The notes below the pieces were generated by a model, which saw nothing but the letters and a program-made list of their open reading frames with translations, ran no database searches and was not told the origin of the DNA. Positions 8,592 to 17,462 of a stretch of 64,000 nucleotides of DNA are shown here, in pieces. Position 1 is the stretch's first letter; each line of letters opens with the position of its first letter. Both the position numbers and the translations under genes were made by a program. Source of the stretch: WHSW01 sp963821345 (GTDB lineage Bacteria; Actinomycetota; Thermoleophilia; Solirubrobacterales; 70-9); NCBI GenBank assembly GCA_963821345.1, contig CAWGDM010000002.1, positions 365,800 through 429,799 on the forward strand. The letters are read 5' to 3'.

Positions 8592-8655
8592 CGACGACCG
8601 TAGCGCCTCAGGTCCAAATATCAGCGTTTGATTAGCAGCTGCAGGATCCGTTGCA

Positions 8656-8671
8656 TGGGAGGAATCTCCCA
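8656..8671. other. Small hairpin downstream of rpiR gene
   Basis: TGGGAGGAATCTCCCA folds into a 6-bp stem with a GAAT loop. It lies between the RpiR regulator stop and the NlpC/P60 start. No T-run follows on either strand, so termination is uncertain; it may instead be part of the leader structure of the hydrolase gene. Confidence 0.35.
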
Positions 8672-8697
8672 GACCCTCGACGCGTACTGCCGCAAAC

Positions 8698-8755
8698 CCG
8701 CGATCTTGGCGTTGATCATTCCCGGTGCGTACGGATTGCCGGGTAAAGATCGCGG
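8698..8755 (-). ncRNA. Candidate structured leader RNA element upstream of the NlpC/P60 gene
   Basis: A perfect 10-bp inverted repeat (CCGCGATCTT 8698-8707 / AAGATCGCGG 8746-8755) encloses a second perfect 5-bp inverted repeat (CCCGG 8721-8725 / CCGGG 8739-8743), giving a nested stem with an asymmetric internal loop. It is 107 bases upstream of a cell-wall hydrolase start. Cyclic-di-AMP (ydaO) riboswitches are known in front of such genes in Actinobacteria, but I cannot match this element to that consensus, so identity is open; a terminator or protein-binding site for the upstream rpiR message is an alternative. Confidence 0.4.
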
Positions 8756-8760
8756 CTTGG

Positions 8761-9672
8761 TTACTTCAGCTTGAAGGCGCGGATGCGGTCCTTGTAGGCG
8801 CCCTTGTCGCGGGCGTAAACACCGTGGGCGAGCGCCTGGACGATCGCCAGCAGCGAGGTGTTGGAGCGCGTGAACGAGGGACCGTTCGACGAGTAGTACA
8901 GGGTCAGGTCGGAGTGCTCGCCGATGTCCGAAAGGGTCGCGTCCGTGATCGCCATCGTCGAGGCGCCACGGTGCTTGGCGAGCTTCATCGCCCGGACCAC
9001 GATCGGATGCGCGCGGCCGGCCGAGAAGGCGATCACCAGCGAGTCCTCGTCGACGCGCGACAGCCTCGTGATCGAGTCCTGGCGCGGGCTGGCGACGACC
9101 TCGGCGCGGATGTCGAGCAGCGCCAGCAGATGGCGCAGGTAGCTGGCGAAGAAGGCGAGCTGGTCCATGCCGACGATCATCACCCGGTGCGCCGACCCGA
9201 GCGCGGTGACGCAGGCCTCGACCTGCTCGCGGGTCAGGTTGCGGACCGTCTCCTCGACGTTCGCGTGGTCGGCGGCCAGCGAGGCCTCGAACTCGGAGTG
9301 GTCGAAATCGAACAGGGGCGCGGTCGAGCTGCCGTTCTCGGCCGGCCCGCGGCTGCGGTATTCCTCGATCGCGGCCTGCTGAAGCTCGGGATATCCCTCG
9401 AAGCCGAGCGCCTGCGAGAAGCGGACGACCGTCGACGACGAGGTGTCGGCGCGGCGGGCGAGCTCCTCGGCGGTCTGGAAGGCGGCCTCGTCGAGGTGGT
9501 CGACGATGTAGCGGGCGACGTCCTTCTGCGAGCGCGAGAACTCGTCGAAGCGTTCGGTGATGTAGACGGACAGCGCCTTGCCGTTCGGGCGGGTCGGCGT
9601 GCGGCGCGCACTGCCGTTGGAGGCGGAGCGGGTGCGGGCGGCGGAACGGGACTTGGTGGCGGTCTTGGTCAC
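8761..9672 (-). CDS. RpiR/MurR family transcriptional regulator
   Basis: 303 aa with a basic, low-complexity N-terminus (~1-33), an RpiR-type helix-turn-helix (FSRSQKDVARYIVDHLDEA, ELARRADTSSSTVVRFSQAL, ~45-95) and a C-terminal SIS sugar-phosphate-binding domain (HRVMIVGMDQLAFFASYL, VIAFSAGRAHPIVVRAMKLA, ~160-290). Such proteins sense phosphosugars; with a cell-wall hydrolase next on the same strand, a link to amino-sugar or muropeptide metabolism is plausible but inferred. Confidence 0.92.
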   Translation of the reverse strand: MTKTATKSRSAARTRSASNGSARRTPTRPNGKALSVYITERFDEFSRSQKDVARYIVDHLDEAAFQTAEELARRADTSSSTVVRFSQALGFEGYPELQQAAIEEYRSRGPAENGSSTAPLFDFDHSEFEASLAADHANVEETVRNLTREQVEACVTALGSAHRVMIVGMDQLAFFASYLRHLLALLDIRAEVVASPRQDSITRLSRVDEDSLVIAFSAGRAHPIVVRAMKLAKHRGASTMAITDATLSDIGEHSDLTLYYSSNGPSFTRSNTSLLAIVQALAHGVYARDKGAYKDRIRAFKLK

Positions 9673-9811
9673 GCCGGTTGTTTCGCCTCACCGGGCGCGT
9701 TTCCTTTTCGCGCCTGCAAGGCGGAGCCCAAAGGGCGAAGCCGCGCCGCGGCACCGTTCGGGCGTCTAGATCTGATGCAAGACGGTCCCCCGATGTGCTT
9801 GGATCGCTGCC

Positions 9812-10201
9812 GTGGACGTCGAGGGCCTCGCGCGGATGACCAACCGCAACATGATCGGTTTCGACCTGGCGCTCGGATCGGGCGCCCTGCTCGCCCCCGA
9901 CGCGACCCTCCGGGTGCTCGGCCATGACGAGCCCTCGCCCGACGCGCGGGAGCTGTTTCGGCGCTGCGGTCCGATCTGGCTCACCTTCGCCGCAGCACAT
10001 CTGGTGGCCGAGCGACGCGACAGGCCCGAGGACTGGTGGGCGCTCGCCTGGTTGCGGGGCACCGAGCTGGTCACCGACGTCGTCTGGTCGCGTTCGGCGG
10101 CCTTCTCGCGCCCAGGCGCCCGCGCCGGGCTCTGGTTCGCCGGTGCGGGCAACCTGGCGATGGCCGCCGGGTTTGCGTGGCTCGCCCGGCGGCGCGGCTA
10201 G
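9812..10201 (+). CDS. Small integral membrane protein of unknown function
   Basis: 129 aa, GTG start. Hydrophobic segments are visible around MIGFDLALGSGALLA, GPIWLTFAAAHLVAE and LWFAGAGNLAMAAGFAWLA, suggesting three to four membrane helices, separated by charged loops (RRDRPEDWWALAW) and ending in a short basic tail. I do not recognise the family. It converges with the acyl-CoA ligase, the two stops being adjacent. Confidence 0.6.
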   Translation: MDVEGLARMTNRNMIGFDLALGSGALLAPDATLRVLGHDEPSPDARELFRRCGPIWLTFAAAHLVAERRDRPEDWWALAWLRGTELVTDVVWSRSAAFSRPGARAGLWFAGAGNLAMAAGFAWLARRRG

Positions 10202-11758
10202 CTACGCCGGAGCGCGGTCCTTGAGCACCCGGCGCAGGATCTTCCCCGAGGGCGACTTCGGGATCTCGTCGATCACCTCGACCAGCCGCACCCTCTTCTG
10301 CGGCGAGACCTGGCCCGCGACCCACTCCATCAGCCCGTCCGCGTCGAGCTCGTCGACCGCGGCGACGACGAAGGCTTTTGGCAGCTCGCCGGCCTCCTCG
10401 TCGGGGACGCCGATCACGGCGACGTCGGCGACCTCGGGGTGGTTGATGATCAGCGCCTCGAGCTCGGCCGGCGCGACCTGGAAGCCCTTGTACTTGATCA
10501 GCTCCTTGAGCCGGTCGACGATCTCGAAGAAGCCGTCCTCGTCGACGACGGCGACGTCGCCGGTATGCAGCCATCCCTCGCCGTCGACGGTGGCCGCGGT
10601 CGCCTCCTTGTTGTTGAGGTAGCCCGTCATCACCTGGGGGCCGCGGATCCACAGCTCGCCCCTCTCCCCCGGGCCGACGTCCTCGCCGGTCTCGGGGTCG
10701 ACCAGGCGGCACTCGGTGTTCGCAAGCGGCGGGCCGATCGAGCCCGGCTTGTTGTGGCCGTCGGGACGGATCACGTGGGTCACCGGGCTGGTCTCGGTCA
10801 GCCCGTAGCCCTGGATCACCTTGCAGTCGAGGCGCTCGGAGACCCGCTCGGCGAGCTCGCCGCCCAGCGGCGCTGCACCGGACATCACCGTCGTCACCGA
10901 GGAGAGGTCGCGCTCGTCGACCGCGGGGTGCTTGGCGAGCGCCAGGGCGATCGGCGGCACGACGTACACGCGGGTGATGCCGTGGGTCTCGATCAACCCC
11001 AGGAACTGGTCGAGGTCGAAGCGCGGCATCGTGACGATCGTCGCTCCGGCCCGCAGGCCCTGGTTCATGATCACCTGCATCCCGTAGATGTGGAAGAACG
11101 GCAGACAGGCAACCAGCACGTCGCCCTCCTCGATCGCGAAGCTCTCCTGGAGCTGGGCCAGGTTCGCAACCAGGTTGCGGTGGGCGAGCATCACGCCCTT
11201 CGGCAACCCGGTCGTGCCGCTCGAGTAGGGCAGTACTGCGACGCCGTCGGGGTCGATCTCGACCGTCGGCGCCGCGTCCGGGTCGCCGAGCAGGGCGGAG
11301 AATGGGGTCGCGCCCTCGCCCTCGCCGAGCACGTACACCTGATCGCCGATCCCGGCCCGCTCGGCGGCCTCCAGCGCCGCGTCGAGACACGGCGGGACCG
11401 TGAGCAACAGCTTGGCGCCGGAGTCGCTGAGCTGATGGGCGAGCTCGTTGGCCGTGTACAAGGGATTGACGGTGGTCGCCTTGCCGCCGGCCGAGGCGGC
11501 GCCGTGGAAGGCGATCGCGTACTCGGGGACGTTCGGCATGTAGACGGCGAGCACGTCGCCGGGGCCGAAGCCGCGCTCCGCCAGCCCGGCCGCCAGCGAG
11601 CGAATCCCGCTCGCCAGCTCGCCGTAGGTGATCGCCCGCCCCGACGGGCCGTCGATCAACGCCGGCTTGTCGGCGTGCTCGGCCGCCGATTCGAGCACGA
11701 ACGAGGTCACGTCAGAGGCCGGGATCGCGACCTCGGCGGCCGGGCTGCGGTGGATCAC
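10202..11758 (-). CDS. Long-chain acyl-CoA / 4-coumarate-type CoA ligase (AMP-forming)
   Basis: 518-aa ANL-superfamily adenylating enzyme. The ATP-binding P-loop LPYSSGTTGLPKGVMLAHRN (~178-197), the motif GYGLTETSP, the hinge GDVAVVDEDGFFEIVDR and the C-terminal catalytic lysine in SPSGKILRR are all present. It activates a carboxylic acid (fatty acid or aryl-acid) to its CoA thioester. Placement right after the fatty-acid synthesis operon, 16 bases beyond fabI, favours a fatty-acid substrate, but substrate class cannot be read with certainty. Confidence 0.92.
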   Translation of the reverse strand: MIHRSPAAEVAIPASDVTSFVLESAAEHADKPALIDGPSGRAITYGELASGIRSLAAGLAERGFGPGDVLAVYMPNVPEYAIAFHGAASAGGKATTVNPLYTANELAHQLSDSGAKLLLTVPPCLDAALEAAERAGIGDQVYVLGEGEGATPFSALLGDPDAAPTVEIDPDGVAVLPYSSGTTGLPKGVMLAHRNLVANLAQLQESFAIEEGDVLVACLPFFHIYGMQVIMNQGLRAGATIVTMPRFDLDQFLGLIETHGITRVYVVPPIALALAKHPAVDERDLSSVTTVMSGAAPLGGELAERVSERLDCKVIQGYGLTETSPVTHVIRPDGHNKPGSIGPPLANTECRLVDPETGEDVGPGERGELWIRGPQVMTGYLNNKEATAATVDGEGWLHTGDVAVVDEDGFFEIVDRLKELIKYKGFQVAPAELEALIINHPEVADVAVIGVPDEEAGELPKAFVVAAVDELDADGLMEWVAGQVSPQKRVRLVEVIDEIPKSPSGKILRRVLKDRAPA

Positions 11759-11774
11759 AGCCCGGAACCTATCG

Positions 11775-12578
11775 CTACTGCTGGCCCGCCTCGGTCACGC
11801 CATCCGGCATCGCGGCGCCGATCGCGTGAAAGCCGCCGTCGACGTGCAGGATCTCACCGCTGATCGCCTGCGACCAGTCGGAGAGCAGGAAGCAGACGGC
11901 GCGCGCGACCGGCGTCGGATCGGTGGCGTCCCAGCCCAGCGGCGCCCCCAGCTTCCAGGCGGCGGCGAGCTCGGTGAAGCCCGGGATCCCCCCGGCGGCG
12001 GCGGTCTCGACCGGGCCGGCGGAGACGAGGTTGACGCGGACGCCGCGCGGGCCGAGGTCGCGCGCGAGGTAGCGAGACGTCGACTCGAGCGCCGCCTTGG
12101 CGACGCCCATCCAGTCGTAGGCGGGCCAGGCGACGGTCGCATCGAAGTCGAGCCCGACGATCGCACCCCCGCCGTCGTCCTCCAGCAGCGGCGCCAGATG
12201 GCGGGCGAGCGCCTGCAGCGAGTAGGCGCTGGTCTGGAACGCCTGCGCCGCGCTCTCGTACCCGGTCTCCATGAACGAGCCGCCGAGCGCGTCATCGGGC
12301 GCGTGCGCGATCGCGTGCAGGACACCGTCGACGGCGCCCCAGCGCTGCTCCAGCTCCGCGGCCGCAGCGGCGAGGTCGTCCTCGGAGTTGACGTCGAGCT
12401 CGAGCACCTCGGGTGGCTCCGGCAGCCGGGCGGCGGACCGCTCGGTCAACCGGCGGCCGCGCCCGAAACCGGTCAACACCACCTCGGCGCCCGCGAGCTG
12501 GGCTTCGCGGGCGACCGCAAAGGCGATGCTGTGGCGCGTGAGCACGCCGGTGACCAGCAGGCGTTTGCCGTCGAGCAT
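11775..12578 (-). CDS. fabI: Enoyl-[acyl-carrier-protein] reductase (NADH), FabI/InhA type
   Basis: 267-aa short-chain-dehydrogenase-fold reductase that carries out the last step of each elongation cycle. The FabI-type divergent nucleotide motif LLVTGVLTRHSIAFAVAR replaces the usual GxxxGxG, and the catalytic Tyr/Lys are spaced by six residues in YDWMGVAKAALES, as in InhA. C-terminal ISGEILHVDGGFHAIGA is typical. Its ATG overlaps the maoC stop by one base (TGATG), so it is translationally coupled in the fatty-acid operon. Confidence 0.94.
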   Translation of the reverse strand: MLDGKRLLVTGVLTRHSIAFAVAREAQLAGAEVVLTGFGRGRRLTERSAARLPEPPEVLELDVNSEDDLAAAAAELEQRWGAVDGVLHAIAHAPDDALGGSFMETGYESAAQAFQTSAYSLQALARHLAPLLEDDGGGAIVGLDFDATVAWPAYDWMGVAKAALESTSRYLARDLGPRGVRVNLVSAGPVETAAAGGIPGFTELAAAWKLGAPLGWDATDPTPVARAVCFLLSDWSQAISGEILHVDGGFHAIGAAMPDGVTEAGQQ

Positions 12579-13081
12579 CAGAGCAGCACGCCGTCACCGT
12601 TCGCGGGCGAGACCTCGGCGCCCGGCGCCGCGGTCGGCAGTTGCCGGCGGCGCCAGAGCGCGTCGATCGTCGCCCGTGCGACCAGCTTGTCGTCCGCGTC
12701 GCGGACCCGCAGCGCGAGCTCGACCAGGCCGTGTTCGGGATCGAGCGGCCGCAGGCCCGCGATCTCGGCCTCGGCGTGGATCGTCGCGCCGATCGGCACC
12801 GGGCGCTTGAAGACGACGCTCCGCAGCCCCCGCAGGGCCATCACCCGCTCGGGGTCGATCGGCAACAGCCCGATCGCGTAGGAGAGCACCAGCATGCCGT
12901 GGGCGATCCGCTCGCCGAAGGCGCTCTCCGCGGCCCAGGTCGCGTCGGCGTGCTGGGGATGCCAGTCGCCGGTCAGGGCGGCGAACGAGACCAGGTCCGC
13001 CTCGGTGATCGTTCGCCCTCGGGTGCGCAGCCGGGCGCCGATCTCGAGCCGGTCGAAGTCGAGCGCGAGCGGGTCGCTCAC
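12578..13081 (-). CDS. MaoC-like (R)-hydroxyacyl dehydratase
   Basis: 167-aa hot-dog-fold protein with the hydratase-2 motif region FAALTGDWHPQHADATWAAE and AFGERIAHGMLVLSYAIGLL, where Asp/His of the dehydratase site are expected. No fabA/fabZ is seen in the operon, so this may supply the 3-hydroxyacyl-ACP dehydratase step, much as HadB does in mycobacteria; that role is inferred. GTG start at 13081 overlaps the SGNH hydrolase stop by four bases (GTGA). Confidence 0.88.
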   Translation of the reverse strand: MSDPLALDFDRLEIGARLRTRGRTITEADLVSFAALTGDWHPQHADATWAAESAFGERIAHGMLVLSYAIGLLPIDPERVMALRGLRSVVFKRPVPIGATIHAEAEIAGLRPLDPEHGLVELALRVRDADDKLVARATIDALWRRRQLPTAAPGAEVSPANGDGVLL

Positions 13082-13752
13082 CGGCGTCTCCCGCGGTGCG
13101 CGTTCAGGCCCAGCAGGCGGGCAAAGCCGGTGGCGGCGTGGTCGTGCCCATCCGCCGACGGGTGGAGGCCGTCGCCGATGAAGTTCTCGGGCTCCGCCAG
13201 GCCGGGGTGCCGAGCGACCTCGAGGCAGGGCACGGCGAACTCCAGCGCCACCTCGCGGGTGGCCTGGTTGAAGGCGACGAGCCCGCGCTCCAGCCGGCTG
13301 CGCGTCCGGGGGCCGAGCTCGAGGAAGTCCCAGCGCTCGGGCGCGGTCGCGGTCAGCATCCGAGCCTCGGGCAGCGACTCGCCGATCACCTTGAAGATCA
13401 CCGCCAGGCGCCGCGCGTAGGCCTCGACGTCCGGACGCACCGAAAACAGAACGTCGTTGGCGCCGCAGACGATCGTCGCCAGGTCGGGCGCGAAGCCCAG
13501 CGCCGGGGGGAGCTGGTCGAGAACCTGCTCGCTGGTCGCGCCCTCGACCGCGAGATTGCGGTACTCGAACCCCGGGCAGCCGGCCGCGAGGCGGGTGGCA
13601 AGCCGGTCGGCCCAGCACTCTCCCGGGCCGCATCCGGTACCGGCGGTGAAGCTGTCGCCCAGCGCCGCATAGGAGCCGATCGCGCCGTCCGCACGCCACC
13701 GGGTCCGCGCCGGCGGCTCGGAGATCCGCTCCAGCGGCTCGAGCGCGCTCAT
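13078..13752 (-). CDS. SGNH/GDSL-type esterase embedded in the fatty-acid operon
   Basis: 224 aa. All SGNH blocks are visible: nucleophile Ser in YAALGDSFTAGTG, Gly in AVEGATSEQ, Asn in VCGANDVLF and the Asp/His pair in GDGLHPSADGHDHAA. No signal peptide, so the enzyme should be cytosolic. Stop/start overlaps with the carboxyltransferase upstream (ATGA) and maoC downstream (GTGA) show it belongs to the operon. A thioesterase or lysophospholipase role releasing acyl chains is plausible; such a hydrolase is not a standard member of fab operons. Confidence 0.9.
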   Translation of the reverse strand: MSALEPLERISEPPARTRWRADGAIGSYAALGDSFTAGTGCGPGECWADRLATRLAAGCPGFEYRNLAVEGATSEQVLDQLPPALGFAPDLATIVCGANDVLFSVRPDVEAYARRLAVIFKVIGESLPEARMLTATAPERWDFLELGPRTRSRLERGLVAFNQATREVALEFAVPCLEVARHPGLAEPENFIGDGLHPSADGHDHAATGFARLLGLNAHRGRRR

Positions 13753-15176
13753 CGTTGCCCCAGGGTCGCCAGTGCCCAGGCGAGCCGGTCATGGGTGGCC
13801 TCGGGCTCGACCACCTCGTCGACGAAGCCGCTCGCCGCCGCCGCGTCGGCGGTCAGGTGCTCGGCGGCGTAGGCGGCCGCGAGCCGGTCGCGCAGGTCGC
13901 CCCCCTGATCGTCGGTGAGTCGCCGGCGGTGGGCGATCCCGACCGCCTGCTCGGCCGCCATGATCCCGATCTGGGCGCCGGGCCAGGCGAAGACCATGTC
14001 GGCCCCGAGTTCCTTCGAGTTCATCGTGATCACCGCGCCGCCGAAGGCCTTGCGCAGGACCACGGTCAGCTTCGGCACGGTCGCAGCGGCGAAGGCGCGC
14101 AGTAGCGCGGCGCCGTGGCGGATCACGCCCGCCTCCTCCTGGCGGCGCCCGGGCATGAACCCCGGCGTGTCGACGAGCACCACCAACGGCAGCCGGAAGC
14201 GGTCGCAGGTGGCGACGAACAGCGCGCCCTTCTCGGCCGCCGCGGCGTCGATCACGCCGCCCAGGCGCCACGGCTGGTTCGCGATCACGCCGACCGGCCG
14301 GCCGTCGATCCGCGCCAGCGAAGTGACCATGTTGCGAGCCCATCCGGCGCCGAGCTCGAGCGAGTCGCCGCCGTCGACGAGCCCGGCGATCACCTCGCGG
14401 ACGTCGTAGACGCGTCGGGCTTCGCCGGGGACGCCGGCGGCCGGATCGCCGCCGGGGGCGATCGCCGCCGCCCGCGGCGCCGGCCCGCCGATCGCCGACG
14501 GCAGATAGCCGAGCAGCTCGCGTGCCAGTCGGGCGCCGTCGGCGTCATCGTCCGCGTGCAGCTGGCAGACGCCGTTGCGCCCATGTACGGCCGGCCCCCC
14601 GAGGTCCTCCATCGAGACCTCTTCTCCGAGCGCCTCGTAGACGACCTTGGGCCCGGTCAGGAACATCCGCGCCCGCTCGGTCATCAGCAGAAAGTCGGTC
14701 AGCGCGGGGGCGTAGGAGCCGCCCCCGGCCGAGATCCCGGTGACGATCGACAGCTGCGGCACGCGGGTCGAGAGCGCGACGCTCTCGCGGAAGATCCGGC
14801 CGTAGCCGGCGAGCGCCGCGTGGCCCTCCTGCAACCGGGCGCCGCCGGACTCGACGAAGCCGAGGATCGGCGCGCCAGCTTGGCCCGCGAGCCGCATCAC
14901 CCGGACGATCGTCTCGGCGTGCATCTCGCCCAGCGAGCCGCCCATGAACGCGGGGTCCTCGGCAAAGCAGAACAGCGGCCGGCCGGCGGCGGTACCCGCG
15001 CCGGCGAGCACGCCGTCGCCCGGGCGAGCGCGCTCACCGACCCGGGCGGAGAGCACGGCGCTGCGCAGGGGCCGGAAGCTGCCCGGGTCGCAGAGCGCCT
15101 CGAGCCGCTCCCGGGGCGTCGGGCGCCCGGCGGCCGGCTGGGGGACCGGCAGGGTGACGTTTGCGCCCGCGCTCAT
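13749..15176 (-). CDS. Acyl-CoA carboxylase carboxyltransferase subunit (AccD-like, both halves fused)
   Basis: 475-aa crotonase-fold carboxyltransferase with the N-terminal half (FAEDPAFMGGSLGEMHAETI, GFVESGGARLQEG, VTGISAGGGSYAPALTDF) and the C-terminal half (VDTPGFMPGRRQEEAGVIRH, VVLRKAFGGAVITMNSKELG, WPGAQIGIMAAEQAV) in one chain, as in actinobacterial AccD5-type proteins. It transfers carboxyl from biotin to acetyl- or propionyl-CoA, making malonyl-CoA for the operon. No biotin carboxylase or BCCP gene lies next to it, so a partner encoded elsewhere is required. Confidence 0.92.
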   Translation of the reverse strand: MSAGANVTLPVPQPAAGRPTPRERLEALCDPGSFRPLRSAVLSARVGERARPGDGVLAGAGTAAGRPLFCFAEDPAFMGGSLGEMHAETIVRVMRLAGQAGAPILGFVESGGARLQEGHAALAGYGRIFRESVALSTRVPQLSIVTGISAGGGSYAPALTDFLLMTERARMFLTGPKVVYEALGEEVSMEDLGGPAVHGRNGVCQLHADDDADGARLARELLGYLPSAIGGPAPRAAAIAPGGDPAAGVPGEARRVYDVREVIAGLVDGGDSLELGAGWARNMVTSLARIDGRPVGVIANQPWRLGGVIDAAAAEKGALFVATCDRFRLPLVVLVDTPGFMPGRRQEEAGVIRHGAALLRAFAAATVPKLTVVLRKAFGGAVITMNSKELGADMVFAWPGAQIGIMAAEQAVGIAHRRRLTDDQGGDLRDRLAAAYAAEHLTADAAAASGFVDEVVEPEATHDRLAWALATLGQR

Positions 15177-15178
15177 CG

Positions 15179-16378
15179 TCAGTCAGCCACCTCGATGCAG
15201 AGGACGACGTTGTGGCCGCCGAAGCCGAACGAGTTGGAGATCCCGACCGGCGAGCGGCCGTTGCGCTGCAGCGCCCGCGCCTCGCCGGGGACGTAGTCGA
15301 GGTCGAGGTCGTCGTCGGGCTGCTCGAGGTTGATCGTCGGCGGAGCGACCTCGTCAGCCAGCGACTCGGTCAGCGCCACCGCCTCGACCGCCCCGGCGGC
15401 GCCGAGCAGGTGGCCGATCGACGACTTCAGCGACGAGATCGGGATCGACCCGGCGCGATCGCCGAACACGCGCTTGATCGCCACCGTCTCGGAGCGGTCG
15501 TTGAGCGGGGTCGAGGTGCCGTGGGCGTTGACGTAGTCGACCTCGCCGGGCTCGATCCCGGCGTCGCGCAGCGCCGCCTGCATCGCCCGGGCGGCGCCGT
15601 CGCCCTCGGGGTCCGGGGCGGTGAGGTGGAAGGCGTCAGCAGTGGCGCCGTAGCCGGTCAGCCGGCCCAGGACCGGTGCGTCGCGCTCGGCGGCGCGCTC
15701 GGCGTCCTCGAGCACCAGCACGCCGGCGCCCTCGCCGATCACGAAGCCGTCGCGGCGGCGGTCGAAGGGGCGCGAGATGCCGCACTCCGAGGTCGCCCCC
15801 ATCCCCGCGAACGCGGCCACCGACAGCGGCGTCACGCCGGCCTCGGCGCCGCCGACCACACAGGCGGCGACGTCGCCGCGCTCGACCATCCGCATCCCGG
15901 CGCCGATCGCCTGGGCGCCGGCGGCGCAGGCCGAAACGGTGCCGTAGCACTCGCCCTTGAGACCGTGGCGCATCGCCATCGCGGCGGCGGCCGCGTTGGG
16001 CATCATCTGCGGCACGCAGAGCGGCGACATCGCCCCGGGGCCGCGGTCGAGCATCACCGAGTGCTGGTCCTCGATCGTCGCGATCCCGCCGATCCCGGTG
16101 CCGATCACGCAACCGATCTCGGTCCCGTCGTAGGGAAGCTCCTCGTCCCATCCGGCCTGGGCCAGCGCCTCGTCGCCGGCGGCGAGCGCGAACTGGGTGA
16201 AGCGGTCTGCGCGCCGCGCCTCGCGGCGGGTGAGGAAGTCGGTCGGCTCGAAGTCGTCGCAGCGCCCGGCGCCGTCGGCGATCCCCGACTCGCCGGCGCT
16301 CCAACGCTCGATCAGCGCCGGGGCGCCGACGCCCAGGGGCGTGACCGCCCCCAGCCCGGTGATCACGACATCGTTCAC
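15179..16378 (-). CDS. fabF: 3-oxoacyl-[acyl-carrier-protein] synthase II
   Basis: 399-aa condensing enzyme that elongates acyl-ACP with malonyl-ACP. The Cys-His-His triad is visible in TVSACAAGAQAIGAGM, VNAHGTSTPLND and SIGHLLGAAGAVEAV; the N-terminal VVITGLGAVTPLG and C-terminal NSFGFGGHNVVL are standard. The ATG overlaps the acpP stop (ATGA). Central elongation enzyme of the operon, cytosolic. Confidence 0.96.
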   Translation of the reverse strand: MNDVVITGLGAVTPLGVGAPALIERWSAGESGIADGAGRCDDFEPTDFLTRREARRADRFTQFALAAGDEALAQAGWDEELPYDGTEIGCVIGTGIGGIATIEDQHSVMLDRGPGAMSPLCVPQMMPNAAAAAMAMRHGLKGECYGTVSACAAGAQAIGAGMRMVERGDVAACVVGGAEAGVTPLSVAAFAGMGATSECGISRPFDRRRDGFVIGEGAGVLVLEDAERAAERDAPVLGRLTGYGATADAFHLTAPDPEGDGAARAMQAALRDAGIEPGEVDYVNAHGTSTPLNDRSETVAIKRVFGDRAGSIPISSLKSSIGHLLGAAGAVEAVALTESLADEVAPPTINLEQPDDDLDLDYVPGEARALQRNGRSPVGISNSFGFGGHNVVLCIEVAD

Positions 16379-16629
16379 GCGAGCCTTTGCGAGACCAGCT
16401 CGACGACGTCCGAGACGGTCTCGACCTTGTCGAGGTCGGCGTCCTGGACCTCGACGCCGTACTCGTCCTCGACGATCTGCGCGAGTTCGACCAGGTCGAG
16501 CGAGTCCACGTCGAGGTCGGCGAACCGCGAGCTCGCCGAGACGCTGTCGCGCTCCTCGCCGAACTCGACCAGCGCGTCGATCACGCGGGCCTCGATCTGC
16601 TCCTTGGTTGCTTTCTCGGTCTCTGGCAC
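16375..16629 (-). CDS. acpP: Acyl carrier protein
   Basis: 84-aa four-helix carrier. The phosphopantetheine attachment Ser lies in DLDVDSLDLVELAQIVED (Ser ~43). Acidic overall, as usual. Sits between fabG and fabF, the classic fab order, and overlaps fabF by four bases. Confidence 0.96.
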   Translation of the reverse strand: MPETEKATKEQIEARVIDALVEFGEERDSVSASSRFADLDVDSLDLVELAQIVEDEYGVEVQDADLDKVETVSDVVELVSQRLA

Positions 16630-16652
16630 TTCGTTTCGCTCCTATCTGTTGC

Positions 16653-17462
16653 TCAGGCGGTCATTCCGCCATCGACGGTCAGTGTCGTTCCGGTCACGTA
16701 CGACGCCGCGGGCGAGACCAGGAAGCCGACACAGGCGGCGACCTCCCCCGGCGTCCCGGCGCGGCGAGCCGGGATCGCCTCGGCGAGCCCGCTGTCGATC
16801 CCCGCGGTCATCTCGGTCGCGATCAGTCCCGGAGCGACGGCGTTCACGGTCACCCCGCGTCGCGCGACCTCGACCGCGACCGTGCGGGTGAAGGCGATCA
16901 GTCCGGCCTTCGAGGCGGCGTAGTTGGCCTGGCCGGCGTTGGCGCGCACCCCGACCACCGAGGCGACGTTGACGATCCGGCCGAAGCGGGCTCGCATCAT
17001 CGGCCCGACCGCGCGCCTGGTCAGCCGGAAGGCCGCGCTCAGGTTCGTCTCCAGGACGCGGTCCCAGTCGTCGTCGCCGAGCCGCATCGAGAGCCCGTCG
17101 GCGGTCGTGCCGGCGTTGTTGACCAGCACCGCGACCTTGCCGAGCTCGGCCTCGACGGCGCTGAACAGGCCGTCGACCGCATCGCGGTCGCTGACGTCGG
17201 CGCCGATCGGGCGCGCGATGCCCCCGGCCTCGCCGATCCTCGCGACCACGCCCTCGGCGCCCTCGCGGTCGGCCCGGTAGTTGACGGCCACCGGCCAGCC
17301 CGCGGCGGCGAGCTCGGCGGCGATCGCCGCCCCGATCCCTCGCGAGGCGCCGGTGACCAGCGCGCAACCGTCCAGCCGACGGGGCTCGGAGTCAACCCCG
17401 TCGGCCTCTTGGACGGTCTCCCGCACACCGGTGGGGGCGCCGCGGTTCAGCGGTCGCCCCAT
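16653..17462 (-). CDS. fabG: 3-oxoacyl-[acyl-carrier-protein] reductase
   Basis: 269-aa SDR that reduces 3-oxoacyl-ACP with NADPH. Cofactor motif TGASRGIGAAIAAEL (~38-52), NNAG motif VLVNNAGTTADG, catalytic Ser/Tyr/Lys in NVASVVGVRANAGQANYAAS followed by KAGLIAFT, and the C-terminal GTTLTVDGGMTA. The N-terminus has ~30 extra residues before the first beta strand; the ATG at 17462 overlaps fabH by 16 bases, and a shorter in-frame GTG start near residue 13 is possible. Confidence 0.95.
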   Translation of the reverse strand: MGRPLNRGAPTGVRETVQEADGVDSEPRRLDGCALVTGASRGIGAAIAAELAAAGWPVAVNYRADREGAEGVVARIGEAGGIARPIGADVSDRDAVDGLFSAVEAELGKVAVLVNNAGTTADGLSMRLGDDDWDRVLETNLSAAFRLTRRAVGPMMRARFGRIVNVASVVGVRANAGQANYAASKAGLIAFTRTVAVEVARRGVTVNAVAPGLIATEMTAGIDSGLAEAIPARRAGTPGEVAACVGFLVSPAASYVTGTTLTVDGGMTA

